This document shows positions 1 to 7,400 of a stretch of 12,621 nucleotides of DNA, in pieces. The stretch spans positions 1 to 12,621 of the forward strand of contig JAFGFO010000105.1 of the NCBI GenBank assembly GCA_016931085.1. Direction: 5' to 3'. Origin of the DNA: Thermoflexales bacterium (GTDB lineage Bacteria > Chloroflexota > Anaerolineae > Fen-1058). Below the pieces are notes generated by a model. The model saw only the letters and a program-made list of their open reading frames with translations, was not told where the DNA came from and searched no databases. Every line of letters begins with the position of its first letter. Position 1 is the first letter of the stretch. The position numbers and the translations under genes were made by a program.

Positions 1-7
1 ACAAATG

Positions 8-137
8 AGTCAAGTTGTACTGGCAAGGCCGTCTGCCGGTCGCAGTTCCGAAGGAACTGCGTGCGGTCGTCTTCGACCGCCCTAGATTACTGCTGGACAT
101 TCTACGCAGAAGCCCAATTTAGTCAAGTTGTTCTGGC
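8..137. repeat. Direct-repeat pair flanking two hairpins, with a third hairpin just beyond
   Basis: This is non-coding DNA. A 17-bp direct repeat with one mismatch, AGTCAAGTTGTnCTGGC, lies at 8-24 and again at 121-137. Between the copies are two perfect hairpins: CGCAGTTCC-GAA-GGAACTGCG at 41-61 and GCGGTCG-TCTT-CGACCGC at 63-80. A third, TGCGGGC-GCA-GCCCGCA, lies at 147-163 just beyond the second copy. I see no ORF with convincing protein character. None of the hairpins is followed by a T-run on either strand, so they do not look like simple terminators. The repeated AGTCAA core reads TTGACT on the minus strand and could be a -35 element. The structure is read directly from the sequence; any function is unknown. 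Confidence 0.6.
99..126 (-). promoter_or_regulatory. Putative minus-strand sigma-70-type promoter reading out of the window
   Basis: On the minus strand a TTGACT hexamer (121-126) is followed after 16 bp by TAGAAT (99-104). Each differs from the bacterial consensus at one position. The same TTGACTAAAT string forms the -35 of the dnaX promoter in this window, which supports it as real promoter vocabulary in this genome. The transcript would begin near 92 and run left, so the target gene would lie before position 1. Its leader would include the hairpins at 63-80 and 41-61. This is inference from motif matches only. Confidence 0.4.
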
Positions 138-204
138 TGCAGCAGTTGCGGGCGCAGCCCGCACACTGCCGGCGTGGTGACGTATTGACGCTCAGGTTGG
201 AGCC

Positions 205-257
205 GTAGGTGGGCATCCCTATGCACACCCGCCGAGGCATGGGGATGCCTCGGCTAC
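205..257. repeat. REP-doublet-like (REPIN-like) element, GTAG-hairpin/hairpin-CTAC
   Basis: GTAG (205-208) is followed by an imperfect hairpin, GTGGGCAT-CCCT-ATGCACAC (209-228, one mismatch). Then comes a perfect 10-bp hairpin, GCCGAGGCAT-GGGG-ATGCCTCGGC (231-254), whose far end overlaps CTAC (254-257). Read from the other strand, the second half is also GTAG followed by a hairpin, so the element is two inverted GTAG-hairpin units. This is the layout of bacterial REP doublets mobilised by Y1 (RAYT/TnpA-REP) transposases. No such transposase is in this window. An alternative pairing of GGCATCCC with GGGATGCC across the two halves is also possible. It lies about 70 bp past the methyltransferase stop and lacks a T-run, so it is not a classical terminator. 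Confidence 0.5.
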
Positions 258-323
258 CCGAAAATTGGATCTACTGAGTCTAGGCCCCGTTCAGGTCAAG
301 GGTCGCGCTATGCCGGTGGATGT

Positions 324-1052
324 TTACGCCGTCGTCGAGTGGCGAAAAGCGGCATAATCCCCCACGATGTGAACTCGCCAGGCCGGCGGGAGGCACCGCT
401 CGATCCGAGCAGCCAGGGCGAACAGCGTATCGTTGAACGCGACGTATGTCGGGTCACCCACCAGGGCCATCTCCACGCACTGCAGGCCACATTCCCTCAG
501 CAGCCCGTCCAGCCGCGCAGGCGTGTTGGCGCGGTAATGGACCTCGAAGGTGTCGCTCTCGTCTCGTTGGTACAAGCGACGAACCAGGGCACGCTGGGCC
601 CGAGCCGGCGCCAGGCGGTTCAGCCACGTGATCGAGTTGAGCGCGTTGGGTGTGAGAAAGACGAAATGCCCGCCAGGGCGCAGCACACGGGCCACCTCGG
701 CCAGGGCCAGGGGCGGGTCCGGCAGGTGCTCGAGGACCCACGAGCAGGTCACCATCTCAAATGAGCCAGAGGCGAAGGGCAGCCGCTCCAAGTAGGCGGC
801 CGACAGGCGCACCAGACCGGCGCGGTGCTCGCGCAGGCTGGCAGGGTCGGGGTCGATCCCGGCGCACAGCCCCACCTGCTCGCCCAACAGCTCGACAATG
901 CCACCCCGCCCGCAGCCGACGTCCAGCCAGCTCGCGCCGGCCCTGGCGTAGCGGCGCACCAGGCCCTCGTAAAGTGGGCCACTGGGCTGCCAGCCGGGAT
1001 GGCTGGCGGCGAAGCGTGCCCGGTAAGCGTTTTGACGTTCGAGCGAGAGCAT
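324..1052 (-). CDS. Class I SAM-dependent methyltransferase
   Basis: The 242-residue protein is a class I (Rossmann-fold) methyltransferase of the Methyltransf_11/UbiE-like type. Motif I is LDVGCGRGG (residues 43-51), which binds the methionine part of SAM. An acidic residue in GIDPD (about residue 67) would bind the ribose. The segment LPFASGSFEMVTCSWVLEHL (91-110) is the typical post-II/III signature, and RVLRPGGHFVFLTPN (122-136) completes the fold. The C-terminal third (about 140-242) is the variable substrate-binding cap and does not reveal the substrate; small molecules, lipids or sugars are all possible. It starts at ATG 15 bp after the stop of the upstream repeat-protein gene and is probably the last gene of the dnaX operon. 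The ribosome-binding site is weak. Fold assignment is confident; specific function is not known. Confidence 0.9.
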   Translation of the reverse strand: MLSLERQNAYRARFAASHPGWQPSGPLYEGLVRRYARAGASWLDVGCGRGGIVELLGEQVGLCAGIDPDPASLREHRAGLVRLSAAYLERLPFASGSFEMVTCSWVLEHLPDPPLALAEVARVLRPGGHFVFLTPNALNSITWLNRLAPARAQRALVRRLYQRDESDTFEVHYRANTPARLDGLLRECGLQCVEMALVGDPTYVAFNDTLFALAARIERCLPPAWRVHIVGDYAAFRHSTTA

Positions 1053-1067
1053 AAGACTCGACCGGCG

Positions 1068-1616
1068 CTAGCGAGGCGGCGGCGTGGCCGTGGCTGAAGG
1101 TTCCACAGTGGGCGAGGGCGTCTCTGAGGGCGGCGGCAGCGTCGCACTGGGCGAGGCCGTCCACGTCGCCGTGGGCATTTCGGGCGTGGCGCTGGCCGTC
1201 GCGGTTGGCGTTTCAGGCGTGGCACTGGCCGTCGCCGTGGGCATTTCGGGCGTGGCGCTGGCCGTCGCGGTCGGCGTTTCGGGCGTGGCCGTCTCAGTCG
1301 GCGTAGTCGTCCCAGTCGGCGTCTCGGTCGGCGTGGCCGAGCCGGTCGGCGTCGGTGTTTGTGTCAACGCGGTGGGAGAGGCTGGGCTAGGCGGCAGCCA
1401 ATCGGTCGGCGTTGGCTCCAACGTAACGGGCGGCAGCGGGGTGAGCGAGGGCGACGGTGTCACAGTCTTGGTTGGCGTGGCGGCCGGCGCCGCGACAGGT
1501 CCAGGCTCGTAGAGGAGGAAAAAGGCGCCCAAGACATAGCATGGCAGCGTAGCGAAAATAATGGCCACCAACACGCCGATCAAGCGGTTGCTGGGAGCTG
1601 AGGATGTGCGGCTCAT
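1068..1616 (-). CDS. Membrane-anchored Thr/Pro/Ser-rich repeat protein, function unknown
   Basis: The 182-residue protein has a short polar N-terminus and one hydrophobic helix (about residues 12-35), probably an uncleaved anchor with the C-terminus outside. The rest is a low-complexity Thr/Pro/Ala/Ser tail. Residues 111-154 are four tandem 11-residue units. Units 1-3 alternate TPETPTATASA and TPEMPTATASA, and the fourth reads TPEMPTATWTA. At DNA level this is a 33-bp unit with a 66-bp higher-order period. Such tails are common as surface stalks or O-glycosylated spacers, but no terminal functional domain follows here. Its ATG overlaps the recR stop in ATGA, which predicts translational coupling, so it belongs to the dnaX-ebfC-recR transcript. 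No role in recombination is evident. I do not recognise a named family. Confidence 0.75.
   Translation of the reverse strand: MSRTSSAPSNRLIGVLVAIIFATLPCYVLGAFFLLYEPGPVAAPAATPTKTVTPSPSLTPLPPVTLEPTPTDWLPPSPASPTALTQTPTPTGSATPTETPTGTTTPTETATPETPTATASATPEMPTATASATPETPTATASATPEMPTATWTASPSATLPPPSETPSPTVEPSATATPPPR
1155..1286 (-). repeat. In-frame tandem repeat, four 33-bp units
   Basis: Four contiguous 33-bp units encode the 11-residue repeats of the Thr/Pro-rich protein (its residues 111-154). The first three alternate between Glu-Thr-Pro and Glu-Met-Pro versions and the fourth, also a Met version, has diverged at its end. This indicates duplication of a 66-bp pair. Repeat copy number could change by slippage without breaking the frame. 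It is coding sequence, not a CRISPR: there are no unique spacers between units. Confidence 0.85.
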
Positions 1617-2227
1617 CGACTTACCTCCATCGGTTGCCGGCCCTGCAGGGCGCGCGCCAGGGTGATTTCATCCGCGTATTCCAGGTCGCCGCCCACCGGC
1701 AGGCCGCGCGCCAGGCGCGTGACCTTGACGTTGAGCGCCGCCAATTTCTTTTGGAGATACATCGCCGTGTTCTCACCCTCCAGGCTGGGGTTGGTGGCCA
1801 GGATCACCTCGCGCACGCCCGACTCGGCGCGCGCCAACAGCTCGCGAATTTTCAAGTCGTGCGGGCCGATGCCATCCATCGGCGAGATGGCGCCGTGCAG
1901 CACGTGATAGAGGCCCGTGTATTCGCGCGTGCGCTCGATGGCAGCCACGTCCAGCGGTTCCTCGACCACGCAAATCATTTCCCGATCGCGCTCCGGGCTG
2001 GCGCACACGGGGCACGGCGACTCTTCGGTGATGTTGAAACACACCTGGCAAAAGCGCGTCTTGGCCCTGAGTTCCGCCAGGGCCTCGGCCAAGGCCCGGC
2101 TCTCATCGGCGGGGGCGCGCAGCAAATAGTACGTCAGCCGCGAAGCCGTTTTGGGACCGATGCCCGGCAAGCGTGCGAACGCGTCAATCAGCTTTTGAAT
2201 GGATGGCGGGAGTATGCTAGGTGGCAT
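1613..2227 (-). CDS. recR: Recombination mediator protein RecR
   Basis: The 204-residue protein has the full RecR layout and normal length. A helix-hairpin-helix lies at about residues 17-31 (LPGIGPKTASR). The four-cysteine zinc finger is C60, C63, C72 and C75. A Toprim domain runs from about 84 to 178, with the acidic VVEE (87-90), the TNPSLEGENTA stretch and the closing LARGLPVGGDLEYADEITL segment. RecR works with RecO and RecF to load RecA on SSB-coated gaps. I chose the ATG at 2227 because it overlaps the ebfC stop in TGATG, a standard coupled junction. A TTG one codon upstream (2230) would add a single residue. The 3' end overlaps the next gene in ATGA. No strong Shine-Dalgarno precedes it, which fits translational coupling. 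Confidence 0.97.
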   Translation of the reverse strand: MPPSILPPSIQKLIDAFARLPGIGPKTASRLTYYLLRAPADESRALAEALAELRAKTRFCQVCFNITEESPCPVCASPERDREMICVVEEPLDVAAIERTREYTGLYHVLHGAISPMDGIGPHDLKIRELLARAESGVREVILATNPSLEGENTAMYLQKKLAALNVKVTRLARGLPVGGDLEYADEITLARALQGRQPMEVSR

Positions 2228-2583
2228 CAAAACAATCCGGGCACGCTCAGCCCGCCGGTCAGCGCCTGCATCTTGCTGCCGGCGTGTTCCTGGCTGGCCT
2301 CGATGGCCTGGTTGACGGCGGCCACCAGCAGATCTTGCAGCATGTCCAGGTCAGACGGGTCCACAACCTCGGGTTGGAGCGTGATCGACTGGACGTGCTG
2401 TTGGCCGGTGATGACGACCTTGACGGCTCCTCCACCGGCCGTGACCTCGACCGTTTCGCCGGCCAGGGCTTCTTGCGCCTTGGCCATTTCGTCTTGCAGT
2501 TTTTGGAACTGCTGCATCATACCGCCGCCGCCCTTTTTCGGCGTGCTGCGGCCCATGGGACGCCTGGCTTTGACTTTTGCCAT
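2227..2583 (-). CDS. ebfC: YbaB/EbfC family nucleoid-associated protein
   Basis: The 118-residue protein matches the YbaB/EbfC family, small dimeric DNA-binding proteins usually encoded between dnaX and recR as here. The conserved core runs from MMQQFQKLQDEMAKAQEAL (22-40) through the strand region VEVTAGGGAVKVVITG (45-60). It ends in the helical segment DMLQDLLVAAVNQAIEAS (80-97). The N-terminus carries a basic, glycine-rich extension (residues 1-21) ahead of the usual family start. The upstream ATG is supported by a GAAAGG Shine-Dalgarno at 2590-2595, spaced 6 bp. That site directly abuts a 33-bp palindrome, so a folded hairpin would end exactly at the ribosome-binding site. The stop overlaps the recR start by one base. 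Confidence 0.95.
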   Translation of the reverse strand: MAKVKARRPMGRSTPKKGGGGMMQQFQKLQDEMAKAQEALAGETVEVTAGGGAVKVVITGQQHVQSITLQPEVVDPSDLDMLQDLLVAAVNQAIEASQEHAGSKMQALTGGLSVPGLF

Positions 2584-2595
2584 AGTTAACCTTTC

Positions 2596-2628
2596 AGACT
2601 TCCGAAGTCTCCAAGACTTCGGAAGTCT
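2596..2628. repeat. 33-bp double palindrome, copy 1 (dnaX/ebfC junction)
   Basis: The arms AGACTTCCGAAGTCT (2596-2610) and AGACTTCGGAAGTCT (2614-2628) are perfectly complementary around the loop CCA. Each arm is itself a palindrome: seven bases, one central base, seven bases. It can therefore fold as one 15-bp hairpin or as two short ones. It fills most of the 54-bp gap between dnaX and ebfC, 9 bp past the dnaX stop and touching the ebfC Shine-Dalgarno. There is no T-run after it on the transcribed strand, so it is unlikely to stop transcription fully. It is identical, in reverse complement, to the copy at 8126-8158. Confidence 0.9.
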
Positions 2629-2637
2629 CCCGATCGC

Positions 2638-4308
2638 TCACTGGTTCACGACTGCTCCCAATGATTTGACGGCTTCCTCGACCACCCGGTCGCTCCGCTC
2701 AGCCCCCTTGGCGCTGAGCACAGCGCGGGTGCTCAGGTGCTGGCCAAGTATCTCGGCGATCACATCTTCGACCAGGCGCTGGGTGCGCACGTTCTCGTAG
2801 CGCTCTTTAAGCAAGCTGGACGGCCAGCTCAGCACCAGCGTGTTGCCCTCCACCCCTGCCAGCCGGGACGAGTTGAGCAAAGCCTGGGCCGGCAAGCTGC
2901 GCTCGCGCAGGCGAGCCAGCACGGCCCCCCAATGAGCCGTGACCTGCTCCAGCGTGAATGAGGCTGCGCCGCCGGGTGGGCGGGACGCTGGTGGCGTGGG
3001 ATCAGACGGCGGAGAGGCCGCGTTTTCCTCGCCGGCTGCGTCTGCCACGGGAGGCGCGGGCGGACCAGCCGGCAAGGCTCGGGATGGTGCCGCCTGCGAC
3101 GGCGGCGGCGGCGCGCTGGCGGTTGTGTAAACGGCCTGCTTGGCTTGCGCCACCGTTTTGCGAGGGCCGGGTGCGGGCTGGGAGGGGGCGGCCGGCGGCG
3201 GCGCGCTCTCGGCGGTCGGGGCCGGCAGCAAGGCCTCCAGGTAAGCCAACTCCAATTGCAACTGCGGCTGCCAACTGCTTCGCAGCTCGCCGGCGGCCTG
3301 GTTGAACAACTTGATGGCGCGGATGACGGCCGGCGGCGCCAGTTGCCGGCCGCGGGCCTCCATTGCCGCCACCTGCTCGTCTGGAAGATCGACCAGCCCC
3401 TGCGAGCCTGGCGCGCGCACCTGCAGGAGCAAGAGCGTGCGCAGGTGATCCACGATTTGGCGGGCCAATTGGCGCACGTCCGCCCCTTCCTCGACAGCGC
3501 GGTTGATGGCATCCAGGCCGCTGGCCGGCTCGCTGCGCGCCAGCCCATCGACGATGGTTGACACGTGAGCCAAGTCCCCGACGCCCAGCGCCAGGCGAGC
3601 TTGCTCCAGGGTAATGATCGTGCTGAAAGCAGCCAGTTGGTCGAGCAGCGACAGTGCGTCGCGCATGGAGCCGGTGGCCTGGCGGGCGACCAGCTCCAAC
3701 ACGCCGTTCTCCACTTCCAGCCCCTCTGCCTCGGCCAGCTTGGCCAGTCGGCCACTGATCTCGCGCAGCGTCAGCCGGCGAAAGTCAAAGCGTTGGCAGC
3801 GTGACAAGACCGTGGCCGGCATCTTTTGAGGATCGGTGGTGGCCAGCACGAACAAAGCGTGCGGCGGTGGCTCTTCCAGCGTCTTGAGCAGCGCGTTAAA
3901 GGCCTCGTTGGTCAGCATGTGGGATTCGTCCACGACATAGACCTTGTAACGCGCCTCGGCCGGCGCGAAATGAATCTTGTCGCGCAGCTCACGGATGTCC
4001 TCGATACCGCGATTGGAGGCGGCGTCGATCTCGATCAAATCCAGCAAGCGGCCCTCGGCGACGGCGGTGCAGATCGCGCAGGCGTTGCACGGGCGGGCGG
4101 ACGGGTCCGGGTGGGTGCAGTTGACCGCCTTGGCCAACAGGCGCGCCATGGTCGTCTTGCCGGTGCCACGCGGCCCGGCGAACAGGTAGGCGTGGCCAGT
4201 GCGGCCGGCCGCCACGGCATTGCGCAGCGTTTGGGTCACGTGTTCCTGGCCAACAACCTCGTCAAAGGTCTGCGGCCGCCAGCGTCGATAAAAAGCTTGT
4301 GCGCTCAT
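2638..4308 (-). CDS. dnaX: DNA polymerase III subunit gamma/tau
   Basis: The 556-residue protein is the AAA+ clamp-loader subunit that loads the sliding clamp and ties the replisome together. Walker A is GPRGTGKT (45-52). Zinc-binding cysteines are C64, C74, C77 and C80. Walker B/DExx is VYVVDESH (123-130), sensor 1 is LATTDP (155-160), the SRC trans-arginine motif is at 169-171, and sensor 2 is GSMRDALS (213-220). The collar domain follows to about 362. A Pro/Ala-rich linker spans 363-448, and a tau-type C-terminal domain runs from about 451 to 530. The N-terminus (AFYRRWRPQTFDEVVGQ) is canonical and fixes the ATG start. I saw no A-rich slippery site that would yield a separate gamma form. 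It heads the operon and has its own promoter about 35 bp upstream. Confidence 0.97.
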   Translation of the reverse strand: MSAQAFYRRWRPQTFDEVVGQEHVTQTLRNAVAAGRTGHAYLFAGPRGTGKTTMARLLAKAVNCTHPDPSARPCNACAICTAVAEGRLLDLIEIDAASNRGIEDIRELRDKIHFAPAEARYKVYVVDESHMLTNEAFNALLKTLEEPPPHALFVLATTDPQKMPATVLSRCQRFDFRRLTLREISGRLAKLAEAEGLEVENGVLELVARQATGSMRDALSLLDQLAAFSTIITLEQARLALGVGDLAHVSTIVDGLARSEPASGLDAINRAVEEGADVRQLARQIVDHLRTLLLLQVRAPGSQGLVDLPDEQVAAMEARGRQLAPPAVIRAIKLFNQAAGELRSSWQPQLQLELAYLEALLPAPTAESAPPPAAPSQPAPGPRKTVAQAKQAVYTTASAPPPPSQAAPSRALPAGPPAPPVADAAGEENAASPPSDPTPPASRPPGGAASFTLEQVTAHWGAVLARLRERSLPAQALLNSSRLAGVEGNTLVLSWPSSLLKERYENVRTQRLVEDVIAEILGQHLSTRAVLSAKGAERSDRVVEEAVKSLGAVVNQ

Positions 4309-4342
4309 ATGCTTGGGACCGAAACTCGATTACATTGCCCCT

Positions 4343-4371
4343 AGTGTACAAGGCAATGGAGATTTAGTCAA
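4343..4371 (-). promoter_or_regulatory. Promoter of the dnaX operon
   Basis: On the minus strand, TTGACT (4366-4371) and TACACT (4343-4348) are separated by exactly 17 bp. This gives a good sigma-70-type promoter with a predicted start near 4336 and a leader of about 28 nt before the dnaX ATG at 4308. It is back-to-back with the promoter of the plus-strand kinase gene, the two -35 boxes lying about 75 bp apart. A clear Shine-Dalgarno is not visible before dnaX. Confidence 0.65.
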
Positions 4372-4410
4372 GGCGAGGTGCACGTGTGTGCGTCAAGTTT
4401 TGCACGAATA

Positions 4411-4438
4411 GGGCGCCGGTCGCCCCGAAATGAATTTC
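4411..4438. promoter_or_regulatory. Two small inverted repeats between divergent promoters, possible operators
   Basis: GGGCG-CCGGT-CGCCC (4411-4425) and GAAAT-GA-ATTTC (4427-4438) lie side by side. They sit just upstream of the -35 box (4445-4450) of the sensor-kinase gene and between the two divergent promoters. The second is a 12-bp palindrome of the size bound by dimeric regulators. The AraC-type domain of the adjacent gene could act here in autoregulation, but AraC family sites are usually direct repeats, so this is speculative. Confidence 0.25.
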
Positions 4439-4444
4439 AGGCAC

Positions 4445-4473
4445 TTGCCTTGCCACACAAGCAGTGATACAAT
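4445..4473 (+). promoter_or_regulatory. Promoter of the 1200-aa sensor-kinase gene
   Basis: TTGCCT (4445-4450), a 17-bp spacer and TACAAT (4468-4473) form a good promoter. The -10 is extended by TG at 4465-4466. The predicted start near 4480 leaves only about 8 nt before the ATG at 4488. The transcript would then be nearly leaderless, even though an AAGGGA sequence sits at 4478-4483. Either transcription starts slightly upstream or the Shine-Dalgarno is only partly included. Confidence 0.55.
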
Positions 4474-4487
4474 GAGCAAGGGACAAG

Positions 4488-7400
4488 ATGAGATCACTCC
4501 AAGCAAAACGGCCCACGATCGGCATGCTGGTGGGTTGGCCGGTGTACTGGTCAGCTCCGCCTACCAACCTGATCACGCCGCTGCTGCGCGGCGTGCAGGC
4601 GGCGGCGCGCCAGCGAGACTGCAACCTGCTGCTGGCGTGCGGCTTGATCGCGCACTCCGGCCCGCGCAGCCCGCATCCCCGCCCGGCCTGGCCTGTGGCG
4701 GCCGACGACTCGGACGTGGTGCCGGTCGGCGCGTGGAACACGGACGGGCTGATCACGATCAATCCTCTCCTGTCCCAAGCGCAAGAGCGCTATATCCAAA
4801 CCCTCGTCGAGGCTGGGCACCCGCTCGTTTTCATTCATTCCGGCCAAGCAGGCCCCACGGTTCGTTGTCACGACGAGGATGGCATCCGCCAGGCCGTCGA
4901 GCACCTGGCCTGGCACGGCCACCGGCGCATCGCTTTCATCGCCGGCAAGCCAGAAGAGACCGCCAATGGGCCAAGCCAACGCCGGCTGTGCGCCTACCAG
5001 GCGACCATGCAAGCCGCCGGTTTGGAAGTCGACCCTGCTCTCGTCGCTTATGGCCACCATCTCTTCGAAGGTGGGCAGGCCGCCGTGCGCCAACTGTTGA
5101 GCGACGGCTTGTCTTTCACCGCCATAGTAGCCAGCAACGACGCCTCGGCCGCCGGCGCCGCCCAGGCGCTCACGGAGGCTGGCCGGCACATCCCAGGCGA
5201 CGTGGCCGTGATCGGCTTTGACGACCAGACCTGGGCCACCGCCCACGACCCGCCGCTGACCACGATTCACGCCCCGCTTTTCGAAGCGGGCTACCAGGCG
5301 CTCGAGTTATTGATCGAGTACGTCGAGGGACGCCAGCCAGAGATCACCCAAGTGGAACTGCCGGTGCGGCTGGTCATTCGCCAGTCGTGCGGCTGCCCGG
5401 CCAACGCAGCCTTGCCGGCCCCGGATGACACCGCGCAAGGGCATGCTCTCGACCAGACCCGCACCGTTTCGACGCAACTCGTCCAAACCCTAGCTGCCAG
5501 CGTATCGGTCGGAGTAGAGTCCATGAGCCAGGCCGATCTCTATCTCGTGTGCCAACAGTTGGCCGAAGCATTCGTCGCCAGCTTGCGACAAGGCACTCCT
5601 CAAGCGTTTCAACTGGCGTTGAACGAGCTGCTCGATCACCTCGAGGCATCCGGCGAGGATGCCCACGTGTGGCAAATGGCGCTAATGACCCTGAGAGACT
5701 ACGCCGAGGCGCTCGGGGAGGATAGCCCCGCCCTTGACCAGCAACTCGAAGCCATGCTGCGCTGGGGCCAACTCGCCATCACCACCATGGGCCAATGGCA
5801 GCACAAAAGATACATCTTTGAGCGGGATTGGAAAGCAGACCGGATAGCCCTGCTGACGTCTCGCTTGCTCACGGCGCTGGACGAAAGCCAGGTGTTCGAT
5901 ATCCTGGCCCAAGTCTTGCCTCAACTCGACATCCGGCACGCTGGGGTGGCGTTTTTCGAGCCGGAAGGGAATGACGCCACAGCCTGGAGCGTGCTGCGCC
6001 AGGTGCCCACCCAACAAGAAATCCGCTTCCCCACCCGCCATTTCCCGCCGGCGGGCCTGTATCCTGCCCAGGAGGCCCTCCACCTGGCCCTGCTGCCGCT
6101 CGTCGTCGACGATGTCCAACTGGGCTTTGTCGCACTCGATGCCGGCGACCTGGGCCTGAACGCAGCAATCGTCCGGCACACGGCCGTAGCGCTCAGAGCC
6201 GCCCGGCTGCACAAGCAGGCCACCCAAGCTCGCCAGCAGGCCGAGGAAGCCAACCAGCTCAAAAGCCGCTTCCTGTCCATGGTGAGCCACGAGCTGCGCA
6301 CGCCCCTGAGCCTGGTAGTCACGTTGAGCGACATACTGCTGCAAGAAGAAGCCGAGGGTGAGCTATCCTTGCCTGAGCCGTACCGGCAAGACATACAGCA
6401 AATTCACGCCAACGCCCAGCACCTGGATGGCTTGATCCAGGATGTCTTGGACCTGGCGCAGAGCGAGATGGGCCAGTTGAAACTTGTGTGTGAGCCGGTG
6501 GATCTGGCACGCGCCTTGCAGGTCGTGGCCGGGGCCGGGGCCCAGATGGCGCGCAACAAGGGATTGGATTGGCGACTAGAAATCCCGGCAAGTCCGCCCC
6601 AGGTGTGGGGAGATAAGACCCGCCTGCAGCAAGCTGTGCTGAACCTGGTCAGTAACGCGGCCAAGTTCACCCGGCAGGGCAGCATCGCGCTGCGGGTCGA
6701 GGTAGAGGACAAAGCCGTGCGCGTCTCGATCAGCGATACAGGACTGGGGGTAGCGCCGGAAGAGCAGGAGCTTATCTTTGACGAGTTTCGCCAGTCAGAG
6801 CGGACCACGTCGCTGGGCTACGGCGGCATTGGCCTGGGATTGCCTGTTTGCAAGCGCCTGGTAGAGATGCACGGGGGGGAAATCGGCGTCCATTCCTCCG
6901 GCGAAGAGGGCAGCGGTTCGACGTTTTACTTTACACTGCCGGTGATGACGAGTGTCGTGCCCTTGTCCAAGGCCGAGGCGCTGTTGGCCGAATACGAGTA
7001 TGTGGTCATGCTGGTGGCCGGGCCAGTTGGCGACTATGAGCATTTGCACCGGCACTTGATGGACCGGGGGTTCAGGGTCAAGATACTCGAGATCGACAGG
7101 GATGCCAATTGGTTAGGCCGGCTGGCAGCCTCGCCGGCCAGCGCCATCCTGTTGGACCAGGTCTCAGCCTCTCGACGGGGGGGCGAGGCGCTCAGGCTGC
7201 TGAAAAGGAACCCGGCCACCCGGCACATTCCCATCTTGTTTTATGCCCTGGCCTATGAAGAGGACGCCGGCGCGCTATTGGAAGTGGATTACCTGACCAA
7301 GCCAGTCGCGACAGCCGAGTTATCCCAGGCATTGAAACGGCACGGCGTATCGGCCCAAGCTGCCCAGGAGGCCAGGACGATCCTGGTTGTGGACGACGAC

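Noticed and set aside
339..764. 141-codon plus-strand frame opposite the methyltransferase
   Set aside because: The minus-strand frame carries clear SAM-binding motifs; this is its shadow.
1155..1286. 33-bp repeats considered as a CRISPR array
   Set aside because: The repeats are contiguous, in frame with a Thr/Pro-rich protein, and have no unique spacers.
1604..2800. Long plus-strand open frame (398 codons) across recR and ebfC
   Set aside because: It is antisense to two strongly recognised genes (recR, ebfC), has the composition of a GC-rich shadow frame and shows no family motif.
2829..3755. 308-codon minus-strand frame inside dnaX
   Set aside because: Trp/Arg/Ser-rich translation typical of a frame-shifted shadow of dnaX.
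2638..4308. Programmed frameshift in dnaX producing a gamma form
   Set aside because: I found no A-rich slippery heptamer in the linker region; the full-length frame encodes a normal tau-type C-terminus.
4430..5221. 263-codon plus-strand frame overlapping the sensor-kinase start
   Set aside because: It is a shifted frame of the LacI-like domain; Arg/Pro/Ala-rich with no recognisable domain.
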